Positions 33,942-42,590 of a stretch of 64,000 nt of DNA are shown piece after piece. Each line of letters starts with the position of its first letter. Position 1 is the stretch's first letter. The translations under genes were made by a program, and so were the position numbers. The stretch is from contig JAEWTL010000085.1 of the NCBI GenBank assembly GCA_023459495.1, positions 124,001 through 188,000 of the forward strand, in the 5' to 3' direction. The stretch is from Bacillota bacterium. GTDB lineage: Bacteria > Bacillota > Clostridia > Christensenellales > SZUA-584. The notes beneath the pieces were generated by a model that saw nothing but the letters and a program-made list of their open reading frames with translations, searched no databases and was not told the DNA's origin.

Positions 33942-34838
33942 ATGGAGCACTGGCAGAAGGTGCTGGCGGTACAGCACATGCAAAACTACATCGAAGAGAA
34001 GATATGTGAACCCATCACGATGAGCGGGCTTGCGCGCAAGTCGGGCTACTCCCAGTGGCATGCCGCGCGCATCTTCAAGGAGCTGACGGGGCAGACGCCC
34101 TTTGACTACATCCGCGCGCGCAGGCTGACCAAGGCGGCTGCAAGGCTGTATGGCGGCGCAAAGGTGGTCGACGTGGCGTTCGACTTTGTGTTCGGCTCGC
34201 ACGAGGGGTTCACGCGTGCGTTCTCGAGGCAGTTCGGCATTGCGCCCAAGGCTTATGCGCAGGCAAGGCCGACGCTTCAGCTGTTTTATCCGCCCAGAGC
34301 CCAGGACTATTACCTCACAAAACAACGAGGAGAGTATGATATGGAAAAATTGAACACGGTGTTCGTGCAGGTCGTGGAGAGGCCGGAGCGCAAGCTCATT
34401 TTAAAGCGCGGGATGAAAGCCAGCCATTACTTTGAGTACTGCGAGGAGGTGGGCTGTGAGGTGTGGGACGTACTGTCCGGCATCCGGGGCGCGCTGTATG
34501 AACCCATCGGCATGTGGCTGCCGGAAAACATGGTGAAGCCCGGCGCGTCGGTATACGCGCAGGGTGTAGAGGTGCCGCTGGACTTTTCGGGCGAAATCCC
34601 CAAGGGATACGAGATGATCACACTGCCCGCGTGTAAGATGATGGTGTTTCAGGGGCCGCCGTATGAGGACGAGAAGTTTGAGGACGCGATCGGCGATTTG
34701 TGGGAAGTGATGAAGCGCTATGATCCGAAGCTGTACGGCTTTGAGTGGGCGGATGAGGACGGACCGCGCTTCCAGCTTGCGCCCATGGGCTACCGCGGTT
34801 ACATCGAGGCCCGGCCGGTGCGTTCAATCAGCCGGTAA
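33942..34838 (+). CDS. AraC-family regulator with GyrI-like ligand domain
   Basis: A 298-residue regulator. Residues 1-105 are the double AraC helix-turn-helix (ITMSGLARKSGYSQWHAARIF and the GFTRAFSRQFGIAPKAY signature). Residues about 135-298 match the GyrI-like small-molecule binding fold. Rob/SoxS-like proteins of this layout respond to xenobiotics. GGAGGG precedes the ATG at 33942. No transporter is adjacent, so the regulon is unknown. It is followed by the hairpin-chain repeat and a terminator. Confidence 0.9.
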   Translation: MEHWQKVLAVQHMQNYIEEKICEPITMSGLARKSGYSQWHAARIFKELTGQTPFDYIRARRLTKAAARLYGGAKVVDVAFDFVFGSHEGFTRAFSRQFGIAPKAYAQARPTLQLFYPPRAQDYYLTKQRGEYDMEKLNTVFVQVVERPERKLILKRGMKASHYFEYCEEVGCEVWDVLSGIRGALYEPIGMWLPENMVKPGASVYAQGVEVPLDFSGEIPKGYEMITLPACKMMVFQGPPYEDEKFEDAIGDLWEVMKRYDPKLYGFEWADEDGPRFQLAPMGYRGYIEARPVRSISR

Positions 34839-34867
34839 GCGCGAGGGCAAGTGATAAAGGTATATCT

Positions 34868-35016
34868 CTTGGAGGCTCTGCCTCCAAGCCACCGCTTAAG
34901 GGATGCATCCCTTAAGAATCCCATTAAACGAAACGCCCTGAACAGGGCGTTTTCAGGACAAACGGGATTCCAAAGGGACTGGTCCCTTTGGCAGGAGCGC
35001 GAGGGCAACGCCCTCG
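34868..35016. repeat. Hairpin-chain intergenic repeat, copy 2
   Basis: Five successive hairpins: CTTGGAGGC/GCCTCCAAG (34868-34888), CTTAAGGGAT/ATCCCTTAAG (34895-34916), AAACGCCCTG/CAGGGCGTTT (34931-34952), CCAAAGGGAC/GTCCCTTTGG (34970-34991) and CGAGGGC/GCCCTCG (35000-35016). The first three correspond to copy 1 at 1631-1717. The second stem differs at three positions, each with a matching change on the other arm. Confidence 0.78.
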
Positions 35017-35025
35017 TAAATAGGC

Positions 35026-35055
35026 AAAGGCGGGTAAAAAATACCCCGCCTTTTT
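35026..35055. terminator. Bidirectional intrinsic terminator
   Basis: Stem AAAGGCGGG/CCCGCCTTT with an A-rich loop, T-run on both strands. It serves the AraC gene on the plus strand and the membrane-protein gene on the minus strand. Confidence 0.85.
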
Positions 35056-35073
35056 ATTATCACATGGAAGGGA

Positions 35074-35400
35074 TCAGCCCAGGTCCTGTATGGTCATCTT
35101 TTTCAGCTGCGCTTTCTTCTTTCGGCTTTCCCGCATCGCGGCGTAGATGATCAGCAGGATGATGGTATAGATGTTGGAAATCAGCAGAGTCAACGCGAAC
35201 TGCGCGATGTCCTGCCAGGGGTTGCCCGTGCTGATGAGGTTCAACGGATAGATCCATGACAGGATAAAACTGACGGCGGGCAGAATCAGGCCCAGCCACT
35301 TGCTGTCCTTTCTTGAGAGAAAGACCTGAAGCACGATGAGTCCGCCAAGTATGGGCAGCACTGTAAAGGCGAGTATGAGAACGACTACGACGATATTCAT
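35074..35400 (-). CDS. Small three-helix membrane protein paired with a DUF2089 regulator
   Basis: A 108-residue integral membrane protein with three hydrophobic segments (about 3-25, 36-53 and 68-88) and a basic cytoplasmic tail (SRKKKAQLKK). The gene lies 14 bases behind the DUF2089-type regulator and is probably co-transcribed with it. Pairs of this kind are common in Clostridia; the membrane partner may control or be controlled by the regulator. Function is unknown. Confidence 0.7.
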   Translation of the reverse strand: MNIVVVVLILAFTVLPILGGLIVLQVFLSRKDSKWLGLILPAVSFILSWIYPLNLISTGNPWQDIAQFALTLLISNIYTIILLIIYAAMRESRKKKAQLKKMTIQDLG

Positions 35401-35414
35401 TTCGGATTCCTTTC

Positions 35415-35714
35415 TTAAAACTTGTTGCTGAGATTCTTGTATTCGGCGATCAGCACTTTCGCGGTATCGAAATCAATCTTTTCGTTCACCGCAAGCCGCT
35501 TGATAAGCGCGATATACGGTTCGCCTGCCGTGTCTTCGCCGATCTGTATCTTTTGAATGAGACGGTCCAGTCGCAGGCGCACCGTGGGGTAAGTGACCCC
35601 ATATTGCTGCGCAATCTCCTTTAAGGAGCCGGACGCCATGATGAACTTTTTAATGAAGGCCAGATCCTCGTCATCCAGATTGCTTATCCAGTCAGGCACT
35701 GCTCCAATTGCCAT
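35415..35714 (-). CDS. DUF2089-type helix-turn-helix regulator
   Basis: A 99-residue protein with the DUF2089 layout: WISNLDDEDLAFIKKFIMASGSLKE followed by a HTH (IAQQYGVTYPTVRLRLDRLI). It is a short predicted DNA-binding regulator lacking the zinc-ribbon start some members have. AGGAGGTG stands seven bases before the ATG at 35714, so an earlier in-frame start is rejected. The upstream DNA is very AT-rich and contains a promoter. Confidence 0.82.
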   Translation of the reverse strand: MAIGAVPDWISNLDDEDLAFIKKFIMASGSLKEIAQQYGVTYPTVRLRLDRLIQKIQIGEDTAGEPYIALIKRLAVNEKIDFDTAKVLIAEYKNLSNKF

Positions 35715-35739
35715 ACCGGCCACCTCCTTTAATAATATT

Positions 35740-35768
35740 AAAATATACTTTAATAAAATAAAAGTCAA
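35740..35768 (-). promoter_or_regulatory. Predicted promoter of the DUF2089 operon
   Basis: Minus strand TTGACT (35763-35768), 17-bp spacer, TATTTT (35740-35745), embedded in AT-rich inverted repeats of TTTAATA type that may be an operator. Confidence 0.45.
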
Positions 35769-35873
35769 TAAGAAAGTTCGGATTTATTTTATTTAAAACT
35801 CTGTATAAGGTGCTATCCGTTACCACATCATTGAAGGCGGCTTTGCTGTTCACAGTTTGCTTTCTGACAAAAC

Positions 35874-35908
35874 AAAAAGGCCTCGCGTCCACCAAATGGT
35901 GCAAGGCC
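35874..35908 (-). terminator. Terminator of the chemoreceptor gene
   Basis: Stem GGCCTTG/CGAGGCC enclosing an inner CACCATTTGGTG hairpin, then five T on the minus strand. Confidence 0.65.
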
Positions 35909-35925
35909 CTTCTGCCTGTACTCCC

Positions 35926-38196
35926 TTAATACTTACCGAAATCTCTGTCGTTCAGTACGATTTTTCCCTGGGGTGTCGCACCGCGCCCTGATTCGTGCGT
36001 GGCTGCATTTGGCGCAGCCGGTCGATCTCCCGTTTTCAGCTGAAACCTTCCCACCATGTTCTTGAGCAGCTCCGCCTGACTGGAGAGTTCTTCGGAGGAC
36101 GCTGCCGCCTCCTGCGCGGTTGCGGAGTTGGTCTGCACCACGACGGCCAGCTGCTCGATTCCCCGGCCCACCTGCTCGATGCCGGCCGCCTGCCCACTGG
36201 ACGCTTGTGATATCTCGCTGGAAAGCGTCACGGTCTTTTCGATCTCGCCTACGATTTCAAGCAGCGCGCTTGCGGTCTCATCGGCAATCTTAGTGCCCGC
36301 AGCGGTCTTTTTAATGGAGTTCTCAATGAGGTCGGTCGTTTCCTTGGCAGCATTCGCGCTCCGCGCGGCAAGGCTGCGGACCTCGTCCGCCACCACGGCG
36401 AATCCTTTGCCGTGTTCCCCGGCCCTTGCGGCCTCCACCGCCGCGTTCAACGCGAGGATGTTGGTCTGGAAAGCGATATCGTCGATGACCTTGATAATCT
36501 TGGAGATGCTCGCCGACGAAGTGTTGATCTCCTGCATCGCGGACTGCAGGGCTTTCATCTTTTCGTTGCCGCTTAAGGCAAAGCCCTTTGCCGCCACGGA
36601 CCGTTCATTCGCCTGTTTCGCCCTTTCGGCGTTGCGCTGCGTTTCGCTGGAGATTTCGGAAAGTGACGCTGTAAGCTGTTCCAGCGCACTGGCCTGCTCC
36701 GTGGCACCCTGCGATATCGTCTGGCTTCCGCTTGAGAGCAGCAGTGTGCCTTGCGCAACCTCTTCCGCCGCGGCGTCGATTTCTTTGAGAACGCTGCCGA
36801 ATGATGCGATGCACGTGTTGATGGATTCCTTTAAAGAAACGAAGTCACCCTGGTATTCCGACTCAATGCCGGTGTCGAGGACACCGCTTGCGATATTCTC
36901 CATTACATGCGTAATTTCGCCGATATACCCTTTAAGGGATTCGACTGTTTTGTTGAGCGCGTCCTTGACGATCGCAAAATCACCATGGAAATCGCCCTCT
37001 ACGCTGACGTTTAAGTTGCCCTCCGCCAGTTTACCCAACGCCTTTGCCGACTCAACTGTCGGCGTTACCATGGCGTCCAGCGTGGCGTTAATACCCTCCA
37101 CGATCCTGCGGTATGCACCTTCGTGTTTTTCCACGTTAGCCCGTACGGAGAGATCACCCTGCACAGCAGCAGTGATCAACATATCGGTATCCTGCGTCAT
37201 TTCCCAAATGACGTATATTATCTTGCGGAAAGCTTCGCTGATCTGTCCGATTTCATCCTTGGTCATTGTACCCGCAAACTCGATATCAATCTCGCCCGCG
37301 GCAAGCTGTTTTGCGTTGGCGGTCAGCTTTTTGATCGGTCTGCTGATGCCCAGCGCGATCAGAATGCCTAAGGCTACCGACAGAAGAAGGACAAAACCGG
37401 CGGCGCACAGAGTGATCAGAAATACGGTTTCGGCATTTTTCTCGTTTTTGGTAACGGTGGATGACGCGTGAGCCGTAATGGAAAACTGCAGGTCATCAAA
37501 CGACTTTTTCACATCCCTTTCATGCCAGTATAGATCCCCTTTAAACAGGTCATTGATAACCCAATCCTTGTCTCCTGACTCAATCTTTGTAAAAGCGTCC
37601 TCCATGGCTTGCTTGTATATATCATAGTTGGAAAGAAGCTGGTCATAAGACTCCCGGCTTTCTTCGGAAATAAACGATTCAATCAGGTTCAACTGTGAAT
37701 AGATGGACTGAAACGAATTCTTGATGGAAGAGATATAAACCTGCGTATACAGTTCGTCAGTGCAGACCAGTGCCGACCGCAGCATAATCTCCTGGCTTTG
37801 GAAGTTGGAAACTGCTGATGCCAGATTCTCGGTAGGCAACAGCACGTTGACGTGCAGTTGTTTGGCAGACTTGCTCAGATCCTGAAGATTAAAAGCGGCG
37901 TATCCGCCCATCCCCGCAGCCATCAGCGCAATGATGAGAAAGCTTGCCAGCAGCTTCGGCGCAATCTTCATATTGCTGATAAAGTTGGCTTTTTTCGCGT
38001 GGTGCTTTTTCGACGCCTTATCCGCCTTGGGCGTTTTTGCCTTAGACGTTTTATCCCTGACCTTCTTTTCTTTCGAGACCTTCGCGGCTTTTACTTTGGG
38101 CGCCTTTGATTTGGCCTTTTGGTTTTCGGGTGCATTGGTCTCAGGTGCTGTTTCTGCTGTGTTGGGATCATTAGTGCGTTTAAAGATGTTATTCAT
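35926..38196 (-). CDS. Methyl-accepting chemotaxis protein with a polybasic N-terminal tail
   Basis: A 756-residue transmembrane chemoreceptor. Residues 1-75 form a Lys/Ala-rich cytoplasmic tail resembling histone H1 tails (many KA, KAPK and KAK units). TM1 is at about 83-103, a four-helix-bundle type sensor follows, TM2 at about 258-282, then HAMP and a long signalling coiled coil. The hairpin tip FQTNILALNAAVEAARAGEHG is intact for CheA/CheW contact. The tail is not part of the normal receptor. No chemotaxis genes are nearby, so it is an orphan receptor. The ATG at 38196 opens the basic tail directly. Confidence 0.92.
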   Translation of the reverse strand: MNNIFKRTNDPNTAETAPETNAPENQKAKSKAPKVKAAKVSKEKKVRDKTSKAKTPKADKASKKHHAKKANFISNMKIAPKLLASFLIIALMAAGMGGYAAFNLQDLSKSAKQLHVNVLLPTENLASAVSNFQSQEIMLRSALVCTDELYTQVYISSIKNSFQSIYSQLNLIESFISEESRESYDQLLSNYDIYKQAMEDAFTKIESGDKDWVINDLFKGDLYWHERDVKKSFDDLQFSITAHASSTVTKNEKNAETVFLITLCAAGFVLLLSVALGILIALGISRPIKKLTANAKQLAAGEIDIEFAGTMTKDEIGQISEAFRKIIYVIWEMTQDTDMLITAAVQGDLSVRANVEKHEGAYRRIVEGINATLDAMVTPTVESAKALGKLAEGNLNVSVEGDFHGDFAIVKDALNKTVESLKGYIGEITHVMENIASGVLDTGIESEYQGDFVSLKESINTCIASFGSVLKEIDAAAEEVAQGTLLLSSGSQTISQGATEQASALEQLTASLSEISSETQRNAERAKQANERSVAAKGFALSGNEKMKALQSAMQEINTSSASISKIIKVIDDIAFQTNILALNAAVEAARAGEHGKGFAVVADEVRSLAARSANAAKETTDLIENSIKKTAAGTKIADETASALLEIVGEIEKTVTLSSEISQASSGQAAGIEQVGRGIEQLAVVVQTNSATAQEAAASSEELSSQAELLKNMVGRFQLKTGDRPAAPNAATHESGRGATPQGKIVLNDRDFGKY

Positions 38197-38450
38197 AAGT
38201 ACCTCAGCTTAATCCTTGTTGCCAGAGTACGCTGGCGCGACCTCTGTCCGGTTGGTGGTTATGATTTTGAGCGCATGGGAAACCATACATTTGTCTGAGC
38301 CTACATATATTAAATCGTTAACACTGTGGATTTCTTAACACATTTGCTCAATATTTTAGTAAATACTTCCGTTCTGATACAAAAACAGCTGCTAACGTCG
38401 TGCTTTTAAAATGCATACGGGAATGGTATAGTGGGGGAACGGAGGGAATC

Positions 38451-39299
38451 ATGTTTGTTGCAGACCATTTAAACGATTATACGCTGCTGGATACGGGCGG
38501 CGGCGAAAAGCTGGAGAACGTGGGCGGCATCATCTTGCAGCGCCCCGATCCCCAGGTGATATGGGAGCGTACGCAGCCCCGGCTGTGGAAGCCGCACGCA
38601 GTGTACGACCGCTCTGATACCGGCGGCGGCAAATGGCGCTTCATCAAGAAGGTGCCGGAGAAGTGGAGCATCAGCGTGGGGCCGCTGAAGTTCATCGTGC
38701 GTCCCACGGGCTTTAAGCACATCGGCGTGTTTCCGGAACAGGCCGCCAACTGGGACTATATCCGCAGGACCATACAAGACAGCGGGCGGCAGATTCGCGT
38801 GCTGAACCTGTTCGCGTACACCGGCGGCGCTACGCTGGCAGCGCTCTCGGCGGGCGCTTCCGTGGTCCATGTCGACGCGGCCAAAAGCATGAACGAATGG
38901 GCCAAGGAGAATGCGCAGGTCTCCGGTTTATCCGGCGGCAATGTGCGCTATATCGCGGACGACTGCGGTAAGTTTGTGCAGCGCGAGCAGCGGCGCGGCA
39001 GCAAATACGACGCCATCATCATGGACCCGCCCAGCTACGGGCGCAGCGGCAACAGCGTGTGGAAGATTGAGGATGCGCTCTACGGCCTCGTGAAGGACTG
39101 CGCCGCGCTGCTCTCGGACCATCCGCTGTTCTTCATCATCAACTCGTATACCACCGGCCTGTCGGACGTGGTCTCGCGCAACATGCTCAGCATCCTGATG
39201 CCGGGCGGGGGCAAGGTGGAATCCGGCACGCTGGCGCTGCCGCAGAAGGACAGCGCGGTGCTGCTGCCCTGCGGCACCACGGCAAGGTGGCGCACGTGA
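38451..39299 (+). CDS. Class I SAM-dependent methyltransferase, RlmI/RlmK-like
   Basis: A 282-residue methyltransferase of the PF10672/RlmI-like group, which usually methylates 23S rRNA cytosine. The SAM loop NLFAYTGGATLAAL lies near residue 123 and the IIMDPPSYGR catalytic loop near 195. It lacks the N-terminal PUA domain of RlmI. GGAGGG is before the ATG at 38451. Its stop is overlapped by the pseudouridine synthase start, so this is the first gene of a small RNA-modification operon. The exact base modified is not determined. Confidence 0.85.
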   Translation: MFVADHLNDYTLLDTGGGEKLENVGGIILQRPDPQVIWERTQPRLWKPHAVYDRSDTGGGKWRFIKKVPEKWSISVGPLKFIVRPTGFKHIGVFPEQAANWDYIRRTIQDSGRQIRVLNLFAYTGGATLAALSAGASVVHVDAAKSMNEWAKENAQVSGLSGGNVRYIADDCGKFVQREQRRGSKYDAIIMDPPSYGRSGNSVWKIEDALYGLVKDCAALLSDHPLFFIINSYTTGLSDVVSRNMLSILMPGGGKVESGTLALPQKDSAVLLPCGTTARWRT

Positions 39300-39976
39300 G
39301 CGAGCCGCTTCGGGTACTGTATGAGGACAACCACCTGCTCGTGGTGGAGAAGCCCTACGGCGTGCCGTCTCAGGCCGACGAATCGGGCGACGCCGACATG
39401 CTGACCCTTTGCAAGGCGTACGTCAAGGAGAAATACAACAAGCCGGGCGACGTGTACCTGGGGCTGGTGCACCGGCTGGACAGGCCCACGAGTGGCGTAA
39501 TGGTGTTCGCACGGACGTCCAAGGCAGCCGCGCGCCTCTCGGAGCAGATACGCAACCGGGAGTTTGACAAGACCTATCTTGCGGTGCTGACCAAGGCGCC
39601 GCAGCCCCCGCGGGGCGAGCTTGTTCACTGGCTGGCGAAGGACGAACAGTCGCATACCGCGCGCATCGTGCAGGAAGGCGCCGCAAACGCCAAGCAGGCG
39701 GCGCTGGAATATGCGACGCTGGACACCAAGGACGGCCTCACGCTCGTGAAGGTGCGGCTGCTGACCGGGCGGTTTCATCAGATCCGCGCGCAGTTTGCGG
39801 CCATCGGGTGCGCGGTCTACGGCGACATGAAATACGGTGCGTGCGAGCTGAAAGCGCCGCTGGCGCTGCACGCCTGCCGCGTGTGCCTCGTCCACCCCAC
39901 CCAAAAGACACCCATGTGTTTTGACAGCATACCGGTTCGGCCCCCGTTCGACCGGTTTGACATTCCGGAGGTATGA
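39296..39976 (+). CDS. RluA-family pseudouridine synthase
   Basis: A 226-residue RNA pseudouridine synthase. The catalytic Asp lies in HRLDRPTSG (about residue 56); the LLTGRFHQIRAQFA segment and the closing PFDRF are family-typical. No S4 domain is present, as in the short YabO/YlyB-like members. The start is GTG at 39296 with AAGGTGG five bases before it, overlapping the methyltransferase stop. A GTG at 39287 is an alternative. It overlaps the HAD gene by ATGA. Confidence 0.92.
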   Translation: MSEPLRVLYEDNHLLVVEKPYGVPSQADESGDADMLTLCKAYVKEKYNKPGDVYLGLVHRLDRPTSGVMVFARTSKAAARLSEQIRNREFDKTYLAVLTKAPQPPRGELVHWLAKDEQSHTARIVQEGAANAKQAALEYATLDTKDGLTLVKVRLLTGRFHQIRAQFAAIGCAVYGDMKYGACELKAPLALHACRVCLVHPTQKTPMCFDSIPVRPPFDRFDIPEV

Positions 39977-40629
39977 TGCTGAAGGCAGTTTTGTTTGATA
40001 TGGACGGCGTGATTGTGGATACCGAACCGGAGTATATCCGGCTGGAGCTGCGGCTGGCGCGGGAGAACGGCATGCCGCTGACCCGCAAGGAGCAGGCCCG
40101 CTACCGCGGCGTGAGCGCGGCGGAGATGTGGCCGGACATGACCCGGCGGCACGGCTCCCCGGCGGACCCGGAAAGGATCGCCCAAATTGAATACGAGCGC
40201 ATGGGGGAGTATTACCACGACGGGCCGCTGCGGCCCATCCATTCCACGGTGCGGCTGCTGAAGCGTTGCGCCAAGGCCGGGCTGAAGATTGCCATCGCGA
40301 CGTCGTCCACGGCGGACAACGCGGCGGACGTGGTGCGGCGGCTGGGCCTCGGGCCGTACGTGCAGGCCATCGCCGTGGCAGACCTTGTGGAGCGCGGCAA
40401 GCCTGCGCCGGACATCTTTCTGCTGGCGGCAAAGCTGCTGGGGGTTGGCCCCGGTGAGTGCGTCGTGATCGAGGATTCGGACAAGGGCGTGCAGGCAGCC
40501 AAGGCCGCGGGCATGAAAGCGATCGGCCTTAATCGGCACGGCGGCGGACAGAGTTTATCAAAAGCGGATTTGGTGGTGCGCAGCCTGAGAGGGATGAAGG
40601 TGGAGCGGCTCAAGGGGCTGTTGGAGTAG
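39973..40629 (+). CDS. HAD-superfamily hydrolase, beta-phosphoglucomutase-like
   Basis: A 218-residue HAD phosphatase/phosphomutase. Motif I DMDGVIVDTEP supplies the nucleophile and acid aspartates at the N-terminus, motif II is IATSST, and motifs III/IV are KPAPDIF and VIEDSDKGVQAA. A helical type I cap lies between. The layout matches PgmB- and GS1-like phosphatases acting on small sugar phosphates; the substrate is unknown. GGAGG stands before the ATG at 39973. It is translationally coupled to the pseudouridine synthase gene. Confidence 0.9.
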   Translation: MMLKAVLFDMDGVIVDTEPEYIRLELRLARENGMPLTRKEQARYRGVSAAEMWPDMTRRHGSPADPERIAQIEYERMGEYYHDGPLRPIHSTVRLLKRCAKAGLKIAIATSSTADNAADVVRRLGLGPYVQAIAVADLVERGKPAPDIFLLAAKLLGVGPGECVVIEDSDKGVQAAKAAGMKAIGLNRHGGGQSLSKADLVVRSLRGMKVERLKGLLE

Positions 40630-40634
40630 AGTAT

Positions 40635-40934
40635 ATGCAAAGGTCTGTGTTTACGGATACGATTGCAATAAAACGTGGAAAGTGTATTTACAGCGGTTCC
40701 ACAGAGTACGAAGTGAAAATCGTTAAGTGGCACGTTCTTTACGGCACAGGCGATTACTATGACCCGCCAGAGATTCAGAACGATAGGAACGTAGAATGTT
40801 ATTATGTGCTCTATGAGGATTTAGTTAATAAGGGTACATTTAATGCTGGCGGCGGAGGATATTTAAGCCTTGATGAGGCTGTATCTTCTGTAGAAGCAAA
40901 GGTTCAGGTAAAATGGTTGAAATCAATACCCTAA
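40635..40934 (+). CDS. Hypothetical 99-residue protein
   Basis: A small soluble protein, beta-rich and with many Tyr residues (the YYVLYEDL segment) and a short GGGGY loop. I know no family. It begins five bases after the HAD stop with GGAGTAGAG in front, so it may be the last gene of the methyltransferase-RluA-HAD operon. It is somewhat more AT-rich than those genes. A fold-back repeat starts at its stop codon. Confidence 0.55.
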   Translation: MQRSVFTDTIAIKRGKCIYSGSTEYEVKIVKWHVLYGTGDYYDPPEIQNDRNVECYYVLYEDLVNKGTFNAGGGGYLSLDEAVSSVEAKVQVKWLKSIP

Positions 40935-41040
40935 AGGCTTCCCCTGGGGGAAGCTGGCCCCGAAGGGGACTGATGAGGGAACGACAGTATCAACCCTCAT
41001 CCGGCGCTACGCGCCACCTTCCCCCAAGGGAAGGCCCGGT
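40932..41040. repeat. GGCTTCCCC-type fold-back intergenic repeat
   Basis: The outer arms AGGCTTCCCCTGGGGGAAGC (from 40935) and ACCTTCCCCCAAGGGAAGGC (to 41035) are inverted near-copies. Inside are ATGAGGG/CCCTCAT (40973-40979, 40994-41000) and GGCGC/GCGCC (41003-41015). Fold-backs of this kind are scattered through gut Firmicutes genomes. It carries no gene. Confidence 0.75.
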
Positions 41041-41171
41041 GGTGGTGCAATCCCTGCGCGGCGTCAGCCCGGCATCCTCGGCGCGATGGTTGACGCGATG
41101 GAGCGGCGGGAGGTATGAGGGGGCTTTTGGGTATTTTGGGGACTGTTTTTGGTGAAACGGTAGAACTGTTT

Positions 41172-41861
41172 TCAGGTAGGGGAGGGGTTCTCCTCTTCTT
41201 GTTCAAGTTCTTCAATTCTCTTATCAATTCGCTCTATGAGTTCATCCACATCTATCTTGTTTGAGGATTGTTTTGAAAATATTTGGAATGCAGATACAAG
41301 AACAACGACCTTCGACTCATATTCCTCTATTTCATCTAAACAATGTAATACCAAAGACACACTTTCTGTTTTTTGTTCAAACTGACTTCTAGCAATATAT
41401 TTTAATTTTTTAATATATTTTTCGTTTTTATCAAGAAATTCTTTGAATTTATCATTATCCATATTCAATGGTTTACCCAAATATTCGTATGGTATTTGTG
41501 AATCAATAATAGTATAATAAAAAGCAAATGCTATTTCTTTTTTGGTTATAAAATTTGTGCAATAGCTCTGCCATAATTCTTTATAGAAAGAGTTTGGGTT
41601 TATGAAACCATAATTACATTTCTTTATAGTACTACAAAGTAATCCATCAACAGCAGCTCCCAAAATTGATTTATATTCATTAATCTCGTCTACAGAAAAA
41701 TACTTGTTGATAGACAAACTCTTATTTTTCGGTTTTGACTTGAAATTTTCACATACATATTGAAAGACTTCTAAAGCATTATCGTTTTCATCAATTAACT
41801 TATAGCATAAGTCATATAATTCTCCATTAAAGGTATCTAGCAAATTTTTAATCTCGACCAT
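41172..41861 (-). CDS. Uncharacterised helical protein, gene 4 of the AT-rich operon
   Basis: A 229-residue soluble, mainly helical protein, with an acidic coiled-coil end (DELIERIDKRIEELEQEEE). A few cysteines (three within about 30 residues around CSTIKKCNYGF) are spread without metal-site spacing. GGAGG precedes the ATG at 41861. It lies 12 bases behind the membrane-protein gene. Codon use is strongly AT-biased, unlike the chromosome. No family is recognised, and there is no nuclease, NTPase or toxin motif I can see. Confidence 0.72.
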   Translation of the reverse strand: MVEIKNLLDTFNGELYDLCYKLIDENDNALEVFQYVCENFKSKPKNKSLSINKYFSVDEINEYKSILGAAVDGLLCSTIKKCNYGFINPNSFYKELWQSYCTNFITKKEIAFAFYYTIIDSQIPYEYLGKPLNMDNDKFKEFLDKNEKYIKKLKYIARSQFEQKTESVSLVLHCLDEIEEYESKVVVLVSAFQIFSKQSSNKIDVDELIERIDKRIEELEQEEENPSPT

Positions 41862-41873
41862 ATAAACCTCCAA

Positions 41874-42254
41874 CTATTTTCTAACAGATCTATTTATTGC
41901 TTCTATAATAAGATTTTGTGGTAAGCTTATTAATAATGTTAACAGAGTGATTTCATCTAATACCACAACCTTGCTAAAAAATTCTAAATTAATTATTGCA
42001 TTAATAATTAACAAAATCAAGGCCGAAACAAATATCAGATTTAAAATAATAAAAATTACTGCATATCGTATTTTCTGTTTATCAATTACTAAAGTTCTGT
42101 TTGCTAAATATAACTTGCTTATAATATCGAATAGCGCTACAAGAAATCCTGCTATTACAACAGTACTAAACCAATCGCCATAACAAACAAAAACTCGAGT
42201 TATCATCAATACTATCAATGCTATTATAACATATATGTTTTTTAGCTTAATCAT
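41874..42254 (-). CDS. Four-helix membrane protein, gene 3 of the AT-rich operon
   Basis: A 126-residue integral membrane protein with about four hydrophobic segments (7-22, 28-45, 64-90 and 100-116). It begins seven bases behind the previous gene's stop. In anti-phage and abortive-infection cassettes a small membrane protein often acts as the pore-forming effector; here that is only an analogy. No family is recognised. Confidence 0.72.
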   Translation of the reverse strand: MIKLKNIYVIIALIVLMITRVFVCYGDWFSTVVIAGFLVALFDIISKLYLANRTLVIDKQKIRYAVIFIILNLIFVSALILLIINAIINLEFFSKVVVLDEITLLTLLISLPQNLIIEAINRSVRK

Positions 42255-42260
42255 ATACCC

Positions 42261-42590
42261 TTATACCACATTTTTTAAATATGCACTTTCTATATTGGTT
42301 TGTTTAGTAATTATCTCAAAGTATTGCGACAAATTAGTATCATCAGAAATAAATACTTCTTCATTTTCTAAAACATCACTTAAATATTCTTTTAAAAGAG
42401 ATTTCCAATTTGAATTCAAGTTAAAAACATTAATAGTAATGATTCTATTACTAAACTTAATATATATATTACTAAGCCATATAGTATTATTACTCAACCT
42501 TATCTCGTTATTTTTTTCAAAGAAGGTGACTGTTCTTTTTAGAATTCTCTTAAGCGATTCACTACTATACAAAACTAAATTAATTATCAT
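42261..42590 (-). CDS. Small beta-rich protein, gene 2 of the AT-rich operon
   Basis: A 109-residue soluble protein with alternating hydrophobic strands and many Asn and Ile (TIWLSNIYIKFSNRIITINV), followed by helices. AGGAG is seven bases before the ATG at 42590, and the gene overlaps the end of gene 1 by 11 bases, showing translational coupling. No family is recognised. Confidence 0.65.
   Translation of the reverse strand: MIINLVLYSSESLKRILKRTVTFFEKNNEIRLSNNTIWLSNIYIKFSNRIITINVFNLNSNWKSLLKEYLSDVLENEEVFISDDTNLSQYFEIITKQTNIESAYLKNVV

Noticed and set aside
36128..37471. A 447-codon frame antisense to the chemoreceptor gene
   Set aside because: The composition is Ser/Ala/Leu-rich and mirrors the receptor's codon periodicity; no family is recognisable.
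39080..40432. A 450-codon frame antisense to the methyltransferase, RluA and HAD genes
   Set aside because: It spans three well-supported genes on the other strand and looks like arginine/proline-rich shadow sequence.
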